Shown here piece by piece: positions 22,767 through 33,826 of a DNA stretch of 64,000 nt. Source of the DNA: Turnera subulata (lineage: Eukaryota > Streptophyta > Magnoliopsida > Malpighiales > Passifloraceae). The translations under genes were made by a program, and so were the position numbers. Every line of letters starts with the position of its first letter. Within the stretch, counting starts at the first letter, position 1. The stretch is from NCBI GenBank assembly GCA_028386065.3, contig JAKUCV010006204.1:62001-126000 (forward strand), given 5' to 3'. Below the pieces are notes generated by a model. The model had not been told where the DNA came from. It worked only from the letters and a program-made list of their open reading frames with translations, and ran no database searches.

Positions 22767-23477
22767 ACTGTGAGTGACACTGTGAATGATCGCGATGAGG
22801 CTGTCATCTGGGAGATGGTCATCAATAGGCATGTCCTCTCTTGGCATGTGCTCTGGGGGTATTCTGGATAGGTGGTCAGCTATTACATTTTCTGTACCCT
22901 TCTTGTCCCGAATTTCCAAGTCAAACTCCTAGAGTTGGAGGATCTACCTCAGATGTCTTGGCTTGGTTTCCTTCTTTGTCAGCAAGTACTTCTGGGCTGA
23001 GTGGTCAGTGTGTATGATGACCTTGGAACCTAGCAAGTATGCTCTAAATTTTCCAATGGAAAAGACTACTGCCAAGAATTCTTTTCCAGTTATGACATAA
23101 TTGATTTGTGCATCATCCAGAGTATGGCTGGCATAGTAGATGGCATAAAGTTTGTCGTCCTTCCTTTGTCCTAGCACAGCCCCTACAGCATGGTCACTGG
23201 CATCACACATGATCTCAAAAGGCTGGGTCCAGTCTGGGGGCTGAATGACTGGGTCTGTGGTCAATGAATTTTTGATCCTGTGGAAAGCATCTAAACAAGA
23301 ATGATCAAATACAAATTTGGCATCCTTACTAAGGAGATTCGTTAGAGGTTTTGCAATCTTTAAGAAGTCCTTAATAAAGCACCTATAAAAACCTGCATGG
23401 CCAAGGAAAGCTCGAATTGCCTTAACAGAATTTGGAGGTGGAAGTTTTTCGATGATATCAATTTTGGCTTGGTCCAC
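22767..23477 (-). pseudogene. pol: Athila-like RT C-terminus and RNase H, copy A
   Basis: Same frame as the integrase to its left. Landmarks are the end of the RT (GHAGFYRCFIKDF), the RNase H domain with CDASDHAVGAVLGQ and IHTDHSA, then IADHLSRIP. It stops abruptly at 23477 (ggtccac) where the plus-strand LTR begins. The same stretch occurs again at 30291-31000, roughly 94% alike by eye, so about 711 bp of pol is present twice. Confidence 0.88.
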
Positions 23478-25618
23478 TGATGAGTGTGAAATATGCGTAG
23501 TTTTAGGCATGATTTTAGAGATAAATTGCTCATATTTCATTATGATCATACCCCTCCATATGCATTATTTCATCATATTTCCTATAATCCCACCCCTTAC
23601 TGCATGATTAGTGATTTCAGGTGCATTTCGACCAAATCGGGAAGATTTCATTGAAGAATTTAAAGATACAGCCTCAGCCACAGCATGAGCCTGTTGCGGA
23701 ACCTGTGAGCTTGTCCTTGTGCCTCAGCCACAGCATGAGCCTGTAGTAGAACCCTTGAGCCTATGGATGAGGCTGTGTTCACTGCAGTTTCACTTGAAGG
23801 CCGCAGACCATCTTCAAATCACAAGATCCCCACTGAAACTCACAATCCTCACCTCTATCCAAAGAGAACCTATGACGTTTCATCTTCTACACAAGAGGCT
23901 GAAATCAACTGGAGGAGAAATCGAAAGAGAGCTGCAAATAGATCTGTCACAGCATCAGTCTGTGCAATAACAGCCCCAGCCTGTGCTTCCTGCAAAATTC
24001 AGAAATCGCAGGAGGAATATAAAATTACACCACTTGCACCACCTGCTCCACTAACATGAACAAACATTCTCCTCACGTTCCCAGTGGACTTTCCAGAGGA
24101 AAAAGGGATAGGCACATGCCACTCAGAGGGAATCCACCTTAAAGAACAATTATCCTCTGCAAAGGGTGCCTTGGAACTCACAATCCACCAATCAACTTGC
24201 TGCCCATGATGCCTATCCTGACACACACGCTGAAGGAACTGACGAGCCAACTTGCCCAAGTGCCCATACCTTCCAGCAAGTTGGGAGTAAGAGAGGAGGG
24301 AGCTGCATCTACAAAAAGGATGAAGAGAAGAAGAGGAACCATGCCCGGAATAACCGCATAACCCAGAAAATACCTAAGCCACCATTGAAGGTCTGGAACA
24401 GGGGTGAAAAACCCAGAACTTGGGTTTTCAAGGGGCACATGAATTTGTAGCTTTTGCTGCAGAAATCGTGTTGCCCCTAGCCTCCAAGTTGTTCCTAACC
24501 AAATGCTTTTATTTGTTTCTGTAGTTCTTGTATTTTTGGGGATGAATTAAGCAACCCTTCTTAGGTTGAAGGGGGGCAACATATCCCTGGTTTTATTGTA
24601 AAAAATTGCTCTTTACATGTTCTTATCTCATTTTCTTGTTTTGTTTGTTGCACACTTGAGACATGTTTGACTTCCCGTCAAACCCTTGCATGATTACAGG
24701 TAGCTAGGTGAAGGACCGAAAGGAGAAACCATAGTTATTAGAACAACAACAACCAAACCTCAGTTTTTAGCTTGTGACGGAGTTAGGAACTAATTGAGGA
24801 ATTAGCCTCAACACCAATCTTCACCCCTTGAGTTTGACCTATGCGAAAGCACCAGGAAGATGAGAGCCATGGGAGGCACCTGTGAGCGAAAGCAAATGGG
24901 TGCAGTATAGGTTGAGAGCGCCTGCAACAACCAATCTTATAATTGACTCCCTTGCTGTCAACAGCCTCAGTCCGTGAATAGCATAGTCAAGAGATAACAC
25001 AATTTCTAATTTGATTCTTGATTGATTATTGGGTAGCATCCTCTTAATTTAGTAGCAGCCTGGTGAAGGACTGAAAGGAGAAGCCAAGATTACTAGACCT
25101 ACAATAGTCAGCCTTCACTCCTTAGACGTTCGAAAGAAGATAGGGAGAGACTGCGGGTATTAACACCAACATTAAACTTCATCCTTAAGTGGACGTCTAC
25201 TCTAGTGACAGGGGGTAGATGGAAGCTTAGGGAACTATTAATAAGATTGAAAGCCGTTGATAGTACCTTAGATTGGGAGCCCCGTCAAGACATCTCATTA
25301 GTCACAGCCTCACCCACAGGCTCAGCCTGTGATGAGGCTGTTGAGAAATTTAAAGCAAAAAATCAAGGAATGTGAACCCCGGATGCCTAAGACTTCACTT
25401 AATCTGATCTCTTCCTATTTTAATTCTGCTGTTAGTTTTATTTCATTACTTAGTTTATATTTCAATTCTCCCAAAATCCATTCTTATTGTTCGTTTTCGA
25501 GCCTAATTTGTCTATTTGAAGGGTAACAGGATCAACCTAGTCCCTGTGGATACGACCTTGATAAAGTACTACAACAACCCTGTGGACTTGCAGGAACCAG
25601 TTGCGACAGCACGCATCA
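23478..25618 (+). repeat. LTR a of the pol-less Athila-like element
   Basis: 2141 bp. Begins directly after pol copy A. It holds many AGCCTGT/ACAGGCT motif copies, especially 23670-23770 and a perfect ACAGGCTCAGCCTGT at 25316-25330. Short frames on both strands (about 86-98 residues near 23763-24059 and 24178-24438) are shared with LTR b simply because the LTRs are duplicates. Confidence 0.88.
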
Positions 25619-27698
25619 AGTTTTTGGCGCCGTTGCCGGGGACTGGTGCTTGATACTATTACCTTTTATTTGGATTTATTAGGCTTTTTAAGATCTAAAC
25701 CTTTCTTTTCTTTTGGTTGTTTTTGTTTTCTTTGTGTGTTTTTCTTATGTTGCCAACCTCTAGGTGCTGCAAATCGATGAGAAAAGGAATTGAAAAGTCA
25801 GAATTTAGCCAGGGAAGTTCTAAACCCTTTACACCTTTGCATTTCATGAAGCTTTACAATATGAGTTGTTTTGGCGGCTTACGTGCTAACACACACAGGA
25901 TGAGCCTGTGTTAGTTTGCATTTTGATTAGGTCGATCTTTTTCACTATGTTGTCACAGACTGAGGCTGTACAGGACTGATGCTGTGCTGTGTACAGGCTG
26001 AGGCTATTCACAACAAAATTTTGATTAGGTCATTCCACTTACCCAATGGCTAATTCAGCAAAATAAGAGGACTAGACTTGTTTAGCTAGGAACTGATCAA
26101 TCCCGTCTACACAATCCACTACCCCCTCCCCCAATTGATTTGGAACATTTTAGAGTTTACTTTAGATACCCCCCTCTTACCATATAGCTTAGTTTCAGTT
26201 TGGGGTACTCTAGTATTTGTTTATTTTCTTTGAAATTTGCTATGTGTGATTTTTTTTTTAATTTAGGCATTCAACCCTATTTTTGGTTTTGTTTGGCAAT
26301 GAGGACACTGTAGATTTTTAGTTTGGGGTATTTTAGGGTGCAATTTAGCCATGTATGACTTCATGTACTTTTTAAATTTCAATAAATGCAATTTCAAGTT
26401 CATCTATTTTTATTATATTTCTGACAGTGTGAGTCTGTCTCTATATCTAGGCATCCTTTCTTATTCCATTAAATTCTGCTCAATTTCAAATCTTATGACT
26501 TGTCTTACCTTTCCAAAGAAACAAAGCAGAACTAATCAAGCAACTAAAATTCATTAAATCTGTCACTTGGGAAGATTCTTGTCAAATTTTTCTCTCTAAA
26601 CCAGACAGGCTCAGCCTGTTCACCTTAGAACAGGCCCTTACCTCTGTCAAGGCAAAATTTAAGGCAGAATTTTCAAGAAAGGAAAGGATCTAGGCCATCT
26701 TTGGCATGCCTACAGACCTCACAAAATCCACACCTCACTCATCAGACCCTTGCTAACCATTTGAGCCGATTATGATGGCCCCATTTCATTCATTTACCAT
26801 GCATATCCCACCTCATCCTTTGCAGCCAAAACAGGGGCCGTTACTGTCTATGGGCACATTTTCCTTCAAACAGCCTCACTCTGTCGATGAGCCTGTGAGC
26901 AAGATTTGATCAAGTTTAGAAATGAGATTGCCCATACTCAGCCAGTACAAAAATCAGATCGCCAACAGATACATGTACTCCCCTCTCCCTTTAAAAAAAA
27001 AAGGAGAGTAAAAAAAATAAAACAAAACAAAATAAGGAAAAGGGAGGAAGGACAGAGGCAACATCTGGCGAATCATACTCCATCCTAGAATACAAATCCA
27101 ATTCAATTGCTGGAGTAGCTGGTTACACCAAAAGGTGGCTGAAGCATCGGGGTATAGTTGCTGAACAGTATGAGACCTCAGAAAATATGAAGTCAAACAA
27201 CCTCTACACAATCTTAGGCTGTTCATGAACAAAAACCAAAAGAATCGAGTTCGCAGGCCATTGACCCTTGCTAATTCTGTCTGCCCTCCTTTGACAACCA
27301 TCACCTGGCCTCAATACGACACAGTTAAGCCCTAGTGATCCTAGCTTGATGACTTATGCACATTTGCGAAGACAAGAGGTAATGGGTTTGCATATGAGGT
27401 AATGTTTTCACTTCCCAAAAAAATGATTTTGGCAGGATCCCTTTGACGACAGATGATTGGAGGTTAGTTGCAAGATTACTCTTGTGATTTTTATTACAAA
27501 AACTACTGACAAGGAATTTGATTGAAATTGATGCGGTCTTGAAGGAAAATTAAAGAAAGCCTAAATTGAGACGTCACAAGAGAGAAGCCTAGTGAAAATT
27601 TGATGCATTGCGAATAGCCTTTTTCTTCCCTTCAAATCATGCCTCCTTATCTTCTCTGATCGCTTGAGGATAAGCAAAATCTTCAGTTTGGGGTATTT
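25619..27698 (+). other. Pol-less internal region
   Basis: Begins with linker and primer site (TGGCGCCGTTGCCGGGGA at 25625-25642). No frame above about 120 residues and no Gag, RT or integrase motif. Repeats of TTTGGGGTA occur at about 26200, 26320 and 27688. Another perfect ACAGGCTCAGCCTGT lies at 26605-26619. It would require proteins supplied by an autonomous Athila relative. Confidence 0.7.
25625..25642 (+). other. tRNA-Asp primer binding site
   Basis: TGGCGCCGTTGCCGGGGA is the exact complement of the 18 bases at the 3' end (with CCA) of plant tRNA-Asp, the primer typical of Athila and related Gypsy elements. The same site recurs at 29815-29832. Confidence 0.9.
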
Positions 27699-29808
27699 TG
27701 ATGAGTGTGAAATATGCATAGTTTTAGGCATGATTTTAGAGATAAATTGCTCATATTTCATTATGATCATACGCCTCCATATGCATTATTTCATCATATT
27801 TCCTATAATCCCACCCCTTACTGCATGATTAGTGATTTCGGGTGCATTTCGACCAAATCGGGAAGATTTCATTGAAGAATTTGAAGATACAGCCTCAGCC
27901 ACAGCATGAGCCTGTTGCGGAACCTGTGAGCCTGTCCCTGTGCCTCAGCCACAGCATGAGCCTGTTGCAGAACCCTTGAGCCTGTGGATGAGGCTGTGTT
28001 CACTGCAGTTTCACTTGAAGGCCGCAGACCATCTTCAAATCACAAGATCCCCACTGAAACTCACAATCCTCACCTCTATCCAAAGAGAACCTATGACATT
28101 TCACCATCTACAGAAGAGGCTGAAATCAACTGGAGGAGAAATCGAAACAGAGCTACGAATAGATCTGTTACAGCATCAGCCTGTGCATCAACAGCCCCAG
28201 CCTGTTCTTCCTGCAAAATTCAGAAATCGCAGGAGGAATATAAAATTACACCACTTGCACCACCTGCTCCACTAACATAAACAAACATTTTCCTCACGTT
28301 CCCAGTGGACTTTCCAGAGGAAAAAGGGATAGGCACATGTCACTCAGAGGGAATCCACCTTAAAGAAAAATTAGCCTCTGCAAAGGGTGCCTTGGAACTC
28401 ACAATCCACCAATCAACTTGCTGCCCATGATGCCTATTCTGACACACACGCTGAAGGAACTGACGAGCAAACTTGCCCAAGTGCCCATACCTTCCAGCAA
28501 GTCGGGAGCAAGAGAGGAGGGAGCTGCATCTACAAAAAGGACGAAGAGAAGAAGAGGAACCATGCCCGGAACAACTGCATAACCCAGAAAATACCCAAGC
28601 CACCATTGAAGGTCTGGAACAGGGGTGAAAAACCCAGAACTTGGGTTTTCAAGGGGCACATGATTCTGTAGCTTTTGCTGCAGAAATCGTGTTGCCCCTA
28701 GCCTCCAAGTTGTTCCTAACCAAATGCTTTTATTTGTTTCTGTAGTTCTTGTATTTCTGAGGATGAATTAAACAACCCCTCTTAGGTTGAAAAGGTGCAA
28801 CATATCCCTGGTTTTATTGTAATAAATTGCTCTTTGCATGTTCTTATCCCGTTTTCTTGTTTTGTTTGTTGCACACTTGATACATGTTTGAGTTCCCGTC
28901 AAACCCTTGCATGATTACAGGTAGCTAGGTGAAGGACCGAAAGGAGAAACCATAGTTATTAGAACAATAACAACCAAACCTTAGTTTTTAGCTTGTGACG
29001 GAGTTAGGAACTAGTTGAGGAATTAGCCTCAACACCAATCTTCACCCCCTGAGTTTGACCTATACGAAAGCACCAGATAGATGAGAGCCATGGGAGGCAC
29101 CTGTGAGCGAAAGCAAATGGGTGCAGTATAGGTTGAGAGCGCCTGCAAGAACCAATCTTATAATTTACTAGCATAGTCAAGAGATAACACAATTTCTAAT
29201 TTGATTCTTGATTGATTATCGGGTAGCATCCTCTTATTTTAGTAGCAGCCTGGTGAAGGACCGAAAGGAGAAGCCAGGAGTGCTAGACCTACAATAGTCA
29301 GCCTTCACTCCTTAGACGTTCTAAAGAAGATAGGGAGAGACTGCGGGTATTAGCACCAATATTAATCTTCATCCTTAAGTGGACGTCTACTCTAGTGACA
29401 GGGGGTAGATGGAAGCTTAGGGAACTATTAATAAGATCAAAAGCTGTTGATAGTACCTTAGGTTGGGAGCCCTATCAAGACATCTCATTAGTCACAGCCT
29501 CACCCACAGGCTCAGCCTGTGATGAGGCTGTTGTGCAATTTAAAGCAAAAAAACAAAGAATGTGAACCCCGGATGCCTAAGACTTCACTTATCCTAATCT
29601 CTTCCTATTTTAATTCTGCTGTTAGTTTTATTTCATTGCTTAGTTTGTATTTCAATTCACCCAAAATCCATTCTTATTGTTTGTTTTCGAGCCTAATTTG
29701 TCTATTTGAAGGGTAACAGGATCAACCCAGTCCTTGTGGATACGACCTTGATAAAGTACTACAACAACCCTGTGCACTTGCAGGAACCAGTTGCGACAGC
29801 ACGCATCA
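27699..29808 (+). repeat. LTR b of the pol-less Athila-like element
   Basis: 2110 bp, collinear with 23478-25618, slightly shorter through small deletions (for example near 29170). Preceded by the polypurine-like tract at 27684-27698 and followed by the second tRNA-Asp primer site. A perfect ACAGGCTCAGCCTGT lies at 29506-29520. Confidence 0.88.
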
Positions 29809-30290
29809 AGTTTTTGGCGCCGTTGCCGGGGACTGGTGCTTGATACTATTACCTTTTATTTGGATTTATTAGGCTTTTTAAGATCTAAACCTTTCTTTTC
29901 TTTTGGTTGTTTTTGTTTTGTTTGTGTGTTTTTCTTATGTTGCCAACCTCTAGGTGCTGCAAATCGATGAGAAAAGGAATTTAAAAGTCAGAATTTTGCC
30001 AGGGAAGTTCTAAACCCTATACACCTTTGCATTTCATGATGCTTTACAATATAAGTTGTTTTGGTGGCTTACGTGCTAACACACACAGGATGAGCCTGTG
30101 TTAGTTTGTATTTTGATTAGGTCGATCTTTTTGACTATGTTGACACAGACTGAGGTTGTACAGGACTAATGTTGTGCTGTGTACAGGCTGAGGCTGTTGT
30201 CAACAAAATTTTCATTAGGTCATTCCACCTACCCAATGGCTAATTCAGCAAAATAAGAGGACTAGACTTGTTTAGATAGGAACTGTTTAG
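29809..30290 (+). other. Partial second interior and rearrangement junction
   Basis: 29809-30285 repeats 25619-26094 including the primer site (29815-29832). Similarity ends after GGAACTG. Five bases (TTTAG) without a match on either side then lead into minus-strand pol at ACTGTGAGTGAC (30291). A short filler at a non-homologous joint is typical of end joining. Confidence 0.8.
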
Positions 30291-31859
30291 ACTGTGAGTG
30301 ACACTGTGAATGATCGCGATGAGGCTGTCATCTGGGAGATGGTCATCAATAGGCATGTCCTCTCTTGGCATGTGCTCTTGGGGTATTCTGGATAGGTGGT
30401 CAGCTATTACATTTTCTGTACCCTTCTTGTCCCGAATATCCAAGTCAAACTCCTAGAGTTGGAGGATCCACCTCAGATGTCTTGGCTTGGTTTCCTTCTT
30501 TGTCAGCAAGTACTTCAGGGCTGAGTGGTCAGTGTGTATGATGACCTTAGAACCTAGCAAGTATGCTCTAAATTTTCCAATGGCAAAGACTACTGCCAAG
30601 AGTTCTTTTTCAGTTGTGACATAATTGATTTGTGCACCATCCAGAGTATGGCTGGCGTAGTAGATGGCATAAAGTTTGTTGTTCTTCCTTTGTCCTAGCA
30701 CAGCCCCTACAGCATGGTCACTAGCATTACACATGATCTCAATAGGCTGGGTCCAGTCAAGGGCTGAATGATTGGGTCTATGGTCAATGAAGTTTTGATC
30801 CTGTGGAAAGCATCTAAACAAGAATGATCAAATATAAATTCGGCATCCTTACTAAGGAGATTCGTCAGAGGTTTTGCAATCTTTGAGAAGTCCTTAATAA
30901 AGCGCCTATAAAAACCTGCATGGCCAAGGAAAGCTCGAATTGCCTTAACAGAATTTGGAGGTGGAAGTTTTTCGATGATATCAATTTTGGCTTGGTCCAC
31001 CTCAATACCACAGCCTGAGATCTTATGTCCAAGAACAATACCTTCTGTTACCATGAAATTGCACTTTTCCCGATTGAGAACAAGGTTAACAGCCTCACAT
31101 TGTGCTAGCACTGTTTCAAGGTTAGCCAGACAAATATCGAAAAAAGTTCCATAAACAGAAAAATCATCCATGAATACCTCCATTATGTGCTCGATCAGGT
31201 CATAAAATGTGGCCATCATACAATGTTGAAAAGTGGCAGGGGCATTGCACAGACCGAATGGCATGCGCCTATATGCAAATGTTCTGTAAGGGCATGTAAA
31301 TGTGGTTTTTTCCTGATCACTTGGGTGGCTTGGAATCTAGAAGAATCCAGAATATCCATCCAAGTAGCAAAAATTTGTATGCTTGGCAAGTCTTTCTAAC
31401 ATTTGATCAATGAAAGGCAATGGAAAATGATCCTTTCTAGTAGCTTTATTGAGCTTCCTATAGTCTATGTACATTCTCCAACCCGTGACAGTCCTAGTTG
31501 GTATAAGTTCCTCTTTTTTATTTTTTACAACTGTCATCCCCCCTTTCTTAGGAACTGCATGCACTGCACTAACCCAAGGACTATCTGAAATTGGATATAT
31601 TATTCCAGCGTCTAGCAATTTCAAGATTTCCTTTTTAACCACTTCTTTCATATTTTCATTCAACCTTCTTTGTGGTTCTATTATGGGTTTAGTGCCTTCT
31701 TCTAAAAGAATTCGATGCATGCAGAGGTTAGGGCTGATACCTGTGAAATCATCAATGGTGTAGCCTATTGCCTTTCGGTGCTTGTTGACTACAGTGCGTA
31801 CTTTTTCTTGAAAGGTTTGCTCCAATAATAATGGGAAATGAAGAAGCTTAAGGGTCTAA
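30291..31859 (-). pseudogene. pol: Athila-like RT and RNase H, copy B
   Basis: Reading leftward: an RT frame from about 31825 with KKEILKLLDAGIIYPISDS, WVSAVHAVPKKGG and WRMYIDYRKLNKATRKDHFPLPF; a stop at 31337; then MPFGLCNAPATFQ and the active-site variant FMDDFSVYG (near 31170). RNase H follows with CNASDHAVGAVLGQ and IHTDHSALKYLL. A frameshift near 30755-30765 is a one-base deletion relative to copy A. Other stops lie at about 30453 and 31859. Copy B contains RNase H sequence that is also present as copy A. Confidence 0.9.
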
Positions 31860-33821
31860 TTAGATATACCTGAGGTTAGGTGGCAGAGGTTTCATTTTTA
31901 CCCTTGGTGCCTCTTTCATAAGTTCTGGTTCGGCGGGTACTGTAACAGGCTCTGAAACAGCATCAGTAACCGGCTTAGTAACAGCATCAGCCTGTTGTTC
32001 TGCAGCATGGGCCTGTGCATCAATTTCTGGCTCTGTTTCCTCTGCCAGAAATTTTGCTACCTCCTTCAGGGCTGTTTCATCTCCTTCAATGAGTCCATTG
32101 ACTAAGCAACCCAACAGCTCATCCTCATGTGTCTCCATGAGTTGGGATGCCTTGACTAGCACATCAATAGGGTCTGGCACAGCATCAACCATGTAACACT
32201 GTCCTGCTCTAAACTCATTCCTCTGTGCCTTCTGGACATTGAACTCTACTATTTCTTCTCTAATTCGTAGTGTCAATGTCTCATTGGTGCTGTCGATCAT
32301 GGCTCCTGCTGTGGCTAAGAACGGGCATTCTAGAATGATGGGTGTCTTCTCATCTTCCGTCATGTTCATTATTACAAAGTCCACAGGGATGGAGAAACTG
32401 CCAACCTTGACTGGAACATCTTCCAACACTCCCACAGGATATACAAGTGATCAATCAGCAAGCTGAATGGTCATTCTTGTGGGCTTGATGTCTCCAAGGT
32501 TCATGTTTTCAGTGATGGAGAGTGGTAACAGGCTGACACTGGCTCCAAGATCACACAAGGCTCCTTCAATTTTCTTGTCCCCGATGTTGCAAGGTATTGT
32601 GAAGCTTCCAGGGTCTAAGCATTTTCTAGGTGGATGGTGTTGAATGAGAGCGCTCCCCTGGGCTGTCATGGCTACATTCTCGATATCATCAATAGTTCTC
32701 TTCTTCGTCAGAATATCCTTAAGGAATTTTTCATATGAAGGCTTCTGTGTAACCACATCACTAAAAGGCACATTGACATATAATTTGCTAAGAATTTCCT
32801 TAAACTTACGGAATTGCTTCTCCAGCTTGGACTTGTGGTACACTTCTGGGTATGGGAGAGGAGGTTGATAAGGTAGAACAGTCTGAGGCTGTTTCTCAGC
32901 TCCTTTTGTGCTCACAGCCACAGTCACAGGCTCAGCCTATGCCTGCACTGTCTGTCCAGAACTGGATGTCGATGCTTGTTGCTCCACAGCCTGAGGCGGT
33001 TTGGGCACTATGTCCTTCAACTCCTTCCCACTGCAAAGTGTTACAGCCTTGACATGCTCGTTCCTTGGATTTTCTATTGGTTTGCCCGGAAGAGCTCCGT
33101 GTTGACTAGTAGACATGGTACCTTGTTGGGCAATTTGATTTTCGAGGATTCTGTTGTGGGATTTGAGTTGGCTGATCTCCTCGCTTAATTTGTTCAGTTT
33201 CTTCAGAATGGATTGCAGCATGGTCATCATGTCGGTGTTGTTGCCTTGTTATCCTCCTTGATTCTGCCTTTGGTACAGTGGCTGCCCTCCTTGGTTCTGT
33301 CTTTGGTATTGGGCCTGTTGTGGAATCCTATCCACGGTTGGTCCCTTCCAAGAGAAGTTTGGGGGGGTCCTCCAGGATGGATTGTAAGTGTTTCCATACG
33401 GGCCCTGCTACAGCTGGATGTAGTGAGCTTGTTTAGAATCACATTCGGCAAAGATCGGGCAACTGCATGTACCGTGAGGTCCTCCACAGCCTTCACAATC
33501 TGGGACAGTGGCTGAGGCTGTCTTGACTTGAGCAGCCCCTAGCTGCTTCCTAAGGGCTTCTGTTTCTGCCTCTAGCTTGGTTACTTTGTCTACACCGATT
33601 ATTCCAGAGGATTTGACTCCTCTGTCTTGAGTCTTCCTCTTGGATAGGGCTTCAAGAATGGCGACTCCATCATTGTAGTCCTTATCCAGGAATGCACCAT
33701 TGGCCATCTTGTCCAAGGTGTTCTGGTCTTCATCAAATAGGCCGCAATAGAACTACTCAAGTTGCACGGCCTCATCAATTCGGTGGTTTGGGCATCTTCT
33801 TAGTAGTCCCTTGAAGCGTTC
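31860..33821 (-). pseudogene. gag: Athila-like gag C-terminal part and protease
   Basis: One frame from 33716 to 31860 with stops at 33408-33410, about 33248, 32937-32939 and near 32451. Landmarks: a zinc-knuckle-like CEGCGGPHGTCSC near 33475, a leucine-rich coiled segment (MLQSILKKLNKLSEEISQL) near 33225, then a KFKEILSKLYVNVPF region. The retropepsin site reads LCDLGASVSLLP (about 32545). The right end meets the solo LTR at its ccaag duplication (33822-33826). The gag N-terminus continues beyond the solo LTR at 37180. The part encodes capsid/nucleocapsid and protease in intact relatives. Confidence 0.85.
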
Positions 33822-33826
33822 CCAAG

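Larger units (their letters stand above)
23478..30285 (+). mobile_element. Pol-less Athila-like element, LTR-internal-LTR-partial internal
   Basis: Two direct repeats, 23478-25618 and 27699-29808, start TGATGAGTGTG and end ACGCATCA. Each is followed six bases later by a perfect tRNA-Asp primer site. The 2.08-kb interior (25619-27698) has no gag or pol, and a polypurine-like CAGTTTGGGGTATTT precedes the second LTR. After the second LTR the first 477 bp of the interior are repeated (29809-30285), then sequence switches to minus-strand pol. The LTR is clearly related to the surrounding Athila LTR at 37822-39886, so a relative inserted into its own kind in opposite orientation. The extra partial interior suggests a tandem LTR-int-LTR-int array cut by deletion. 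Confidence 0.85.

Noticed and set aside
23763..28671. Matching 86-98 residue ORFs at 23763-24059/27984-28280 and 24178-24438/28399-28659
   Set aside because: The apparent conservation arises because both lie in duplicate LTRs; no codon-like pattern of change or domain was seen.
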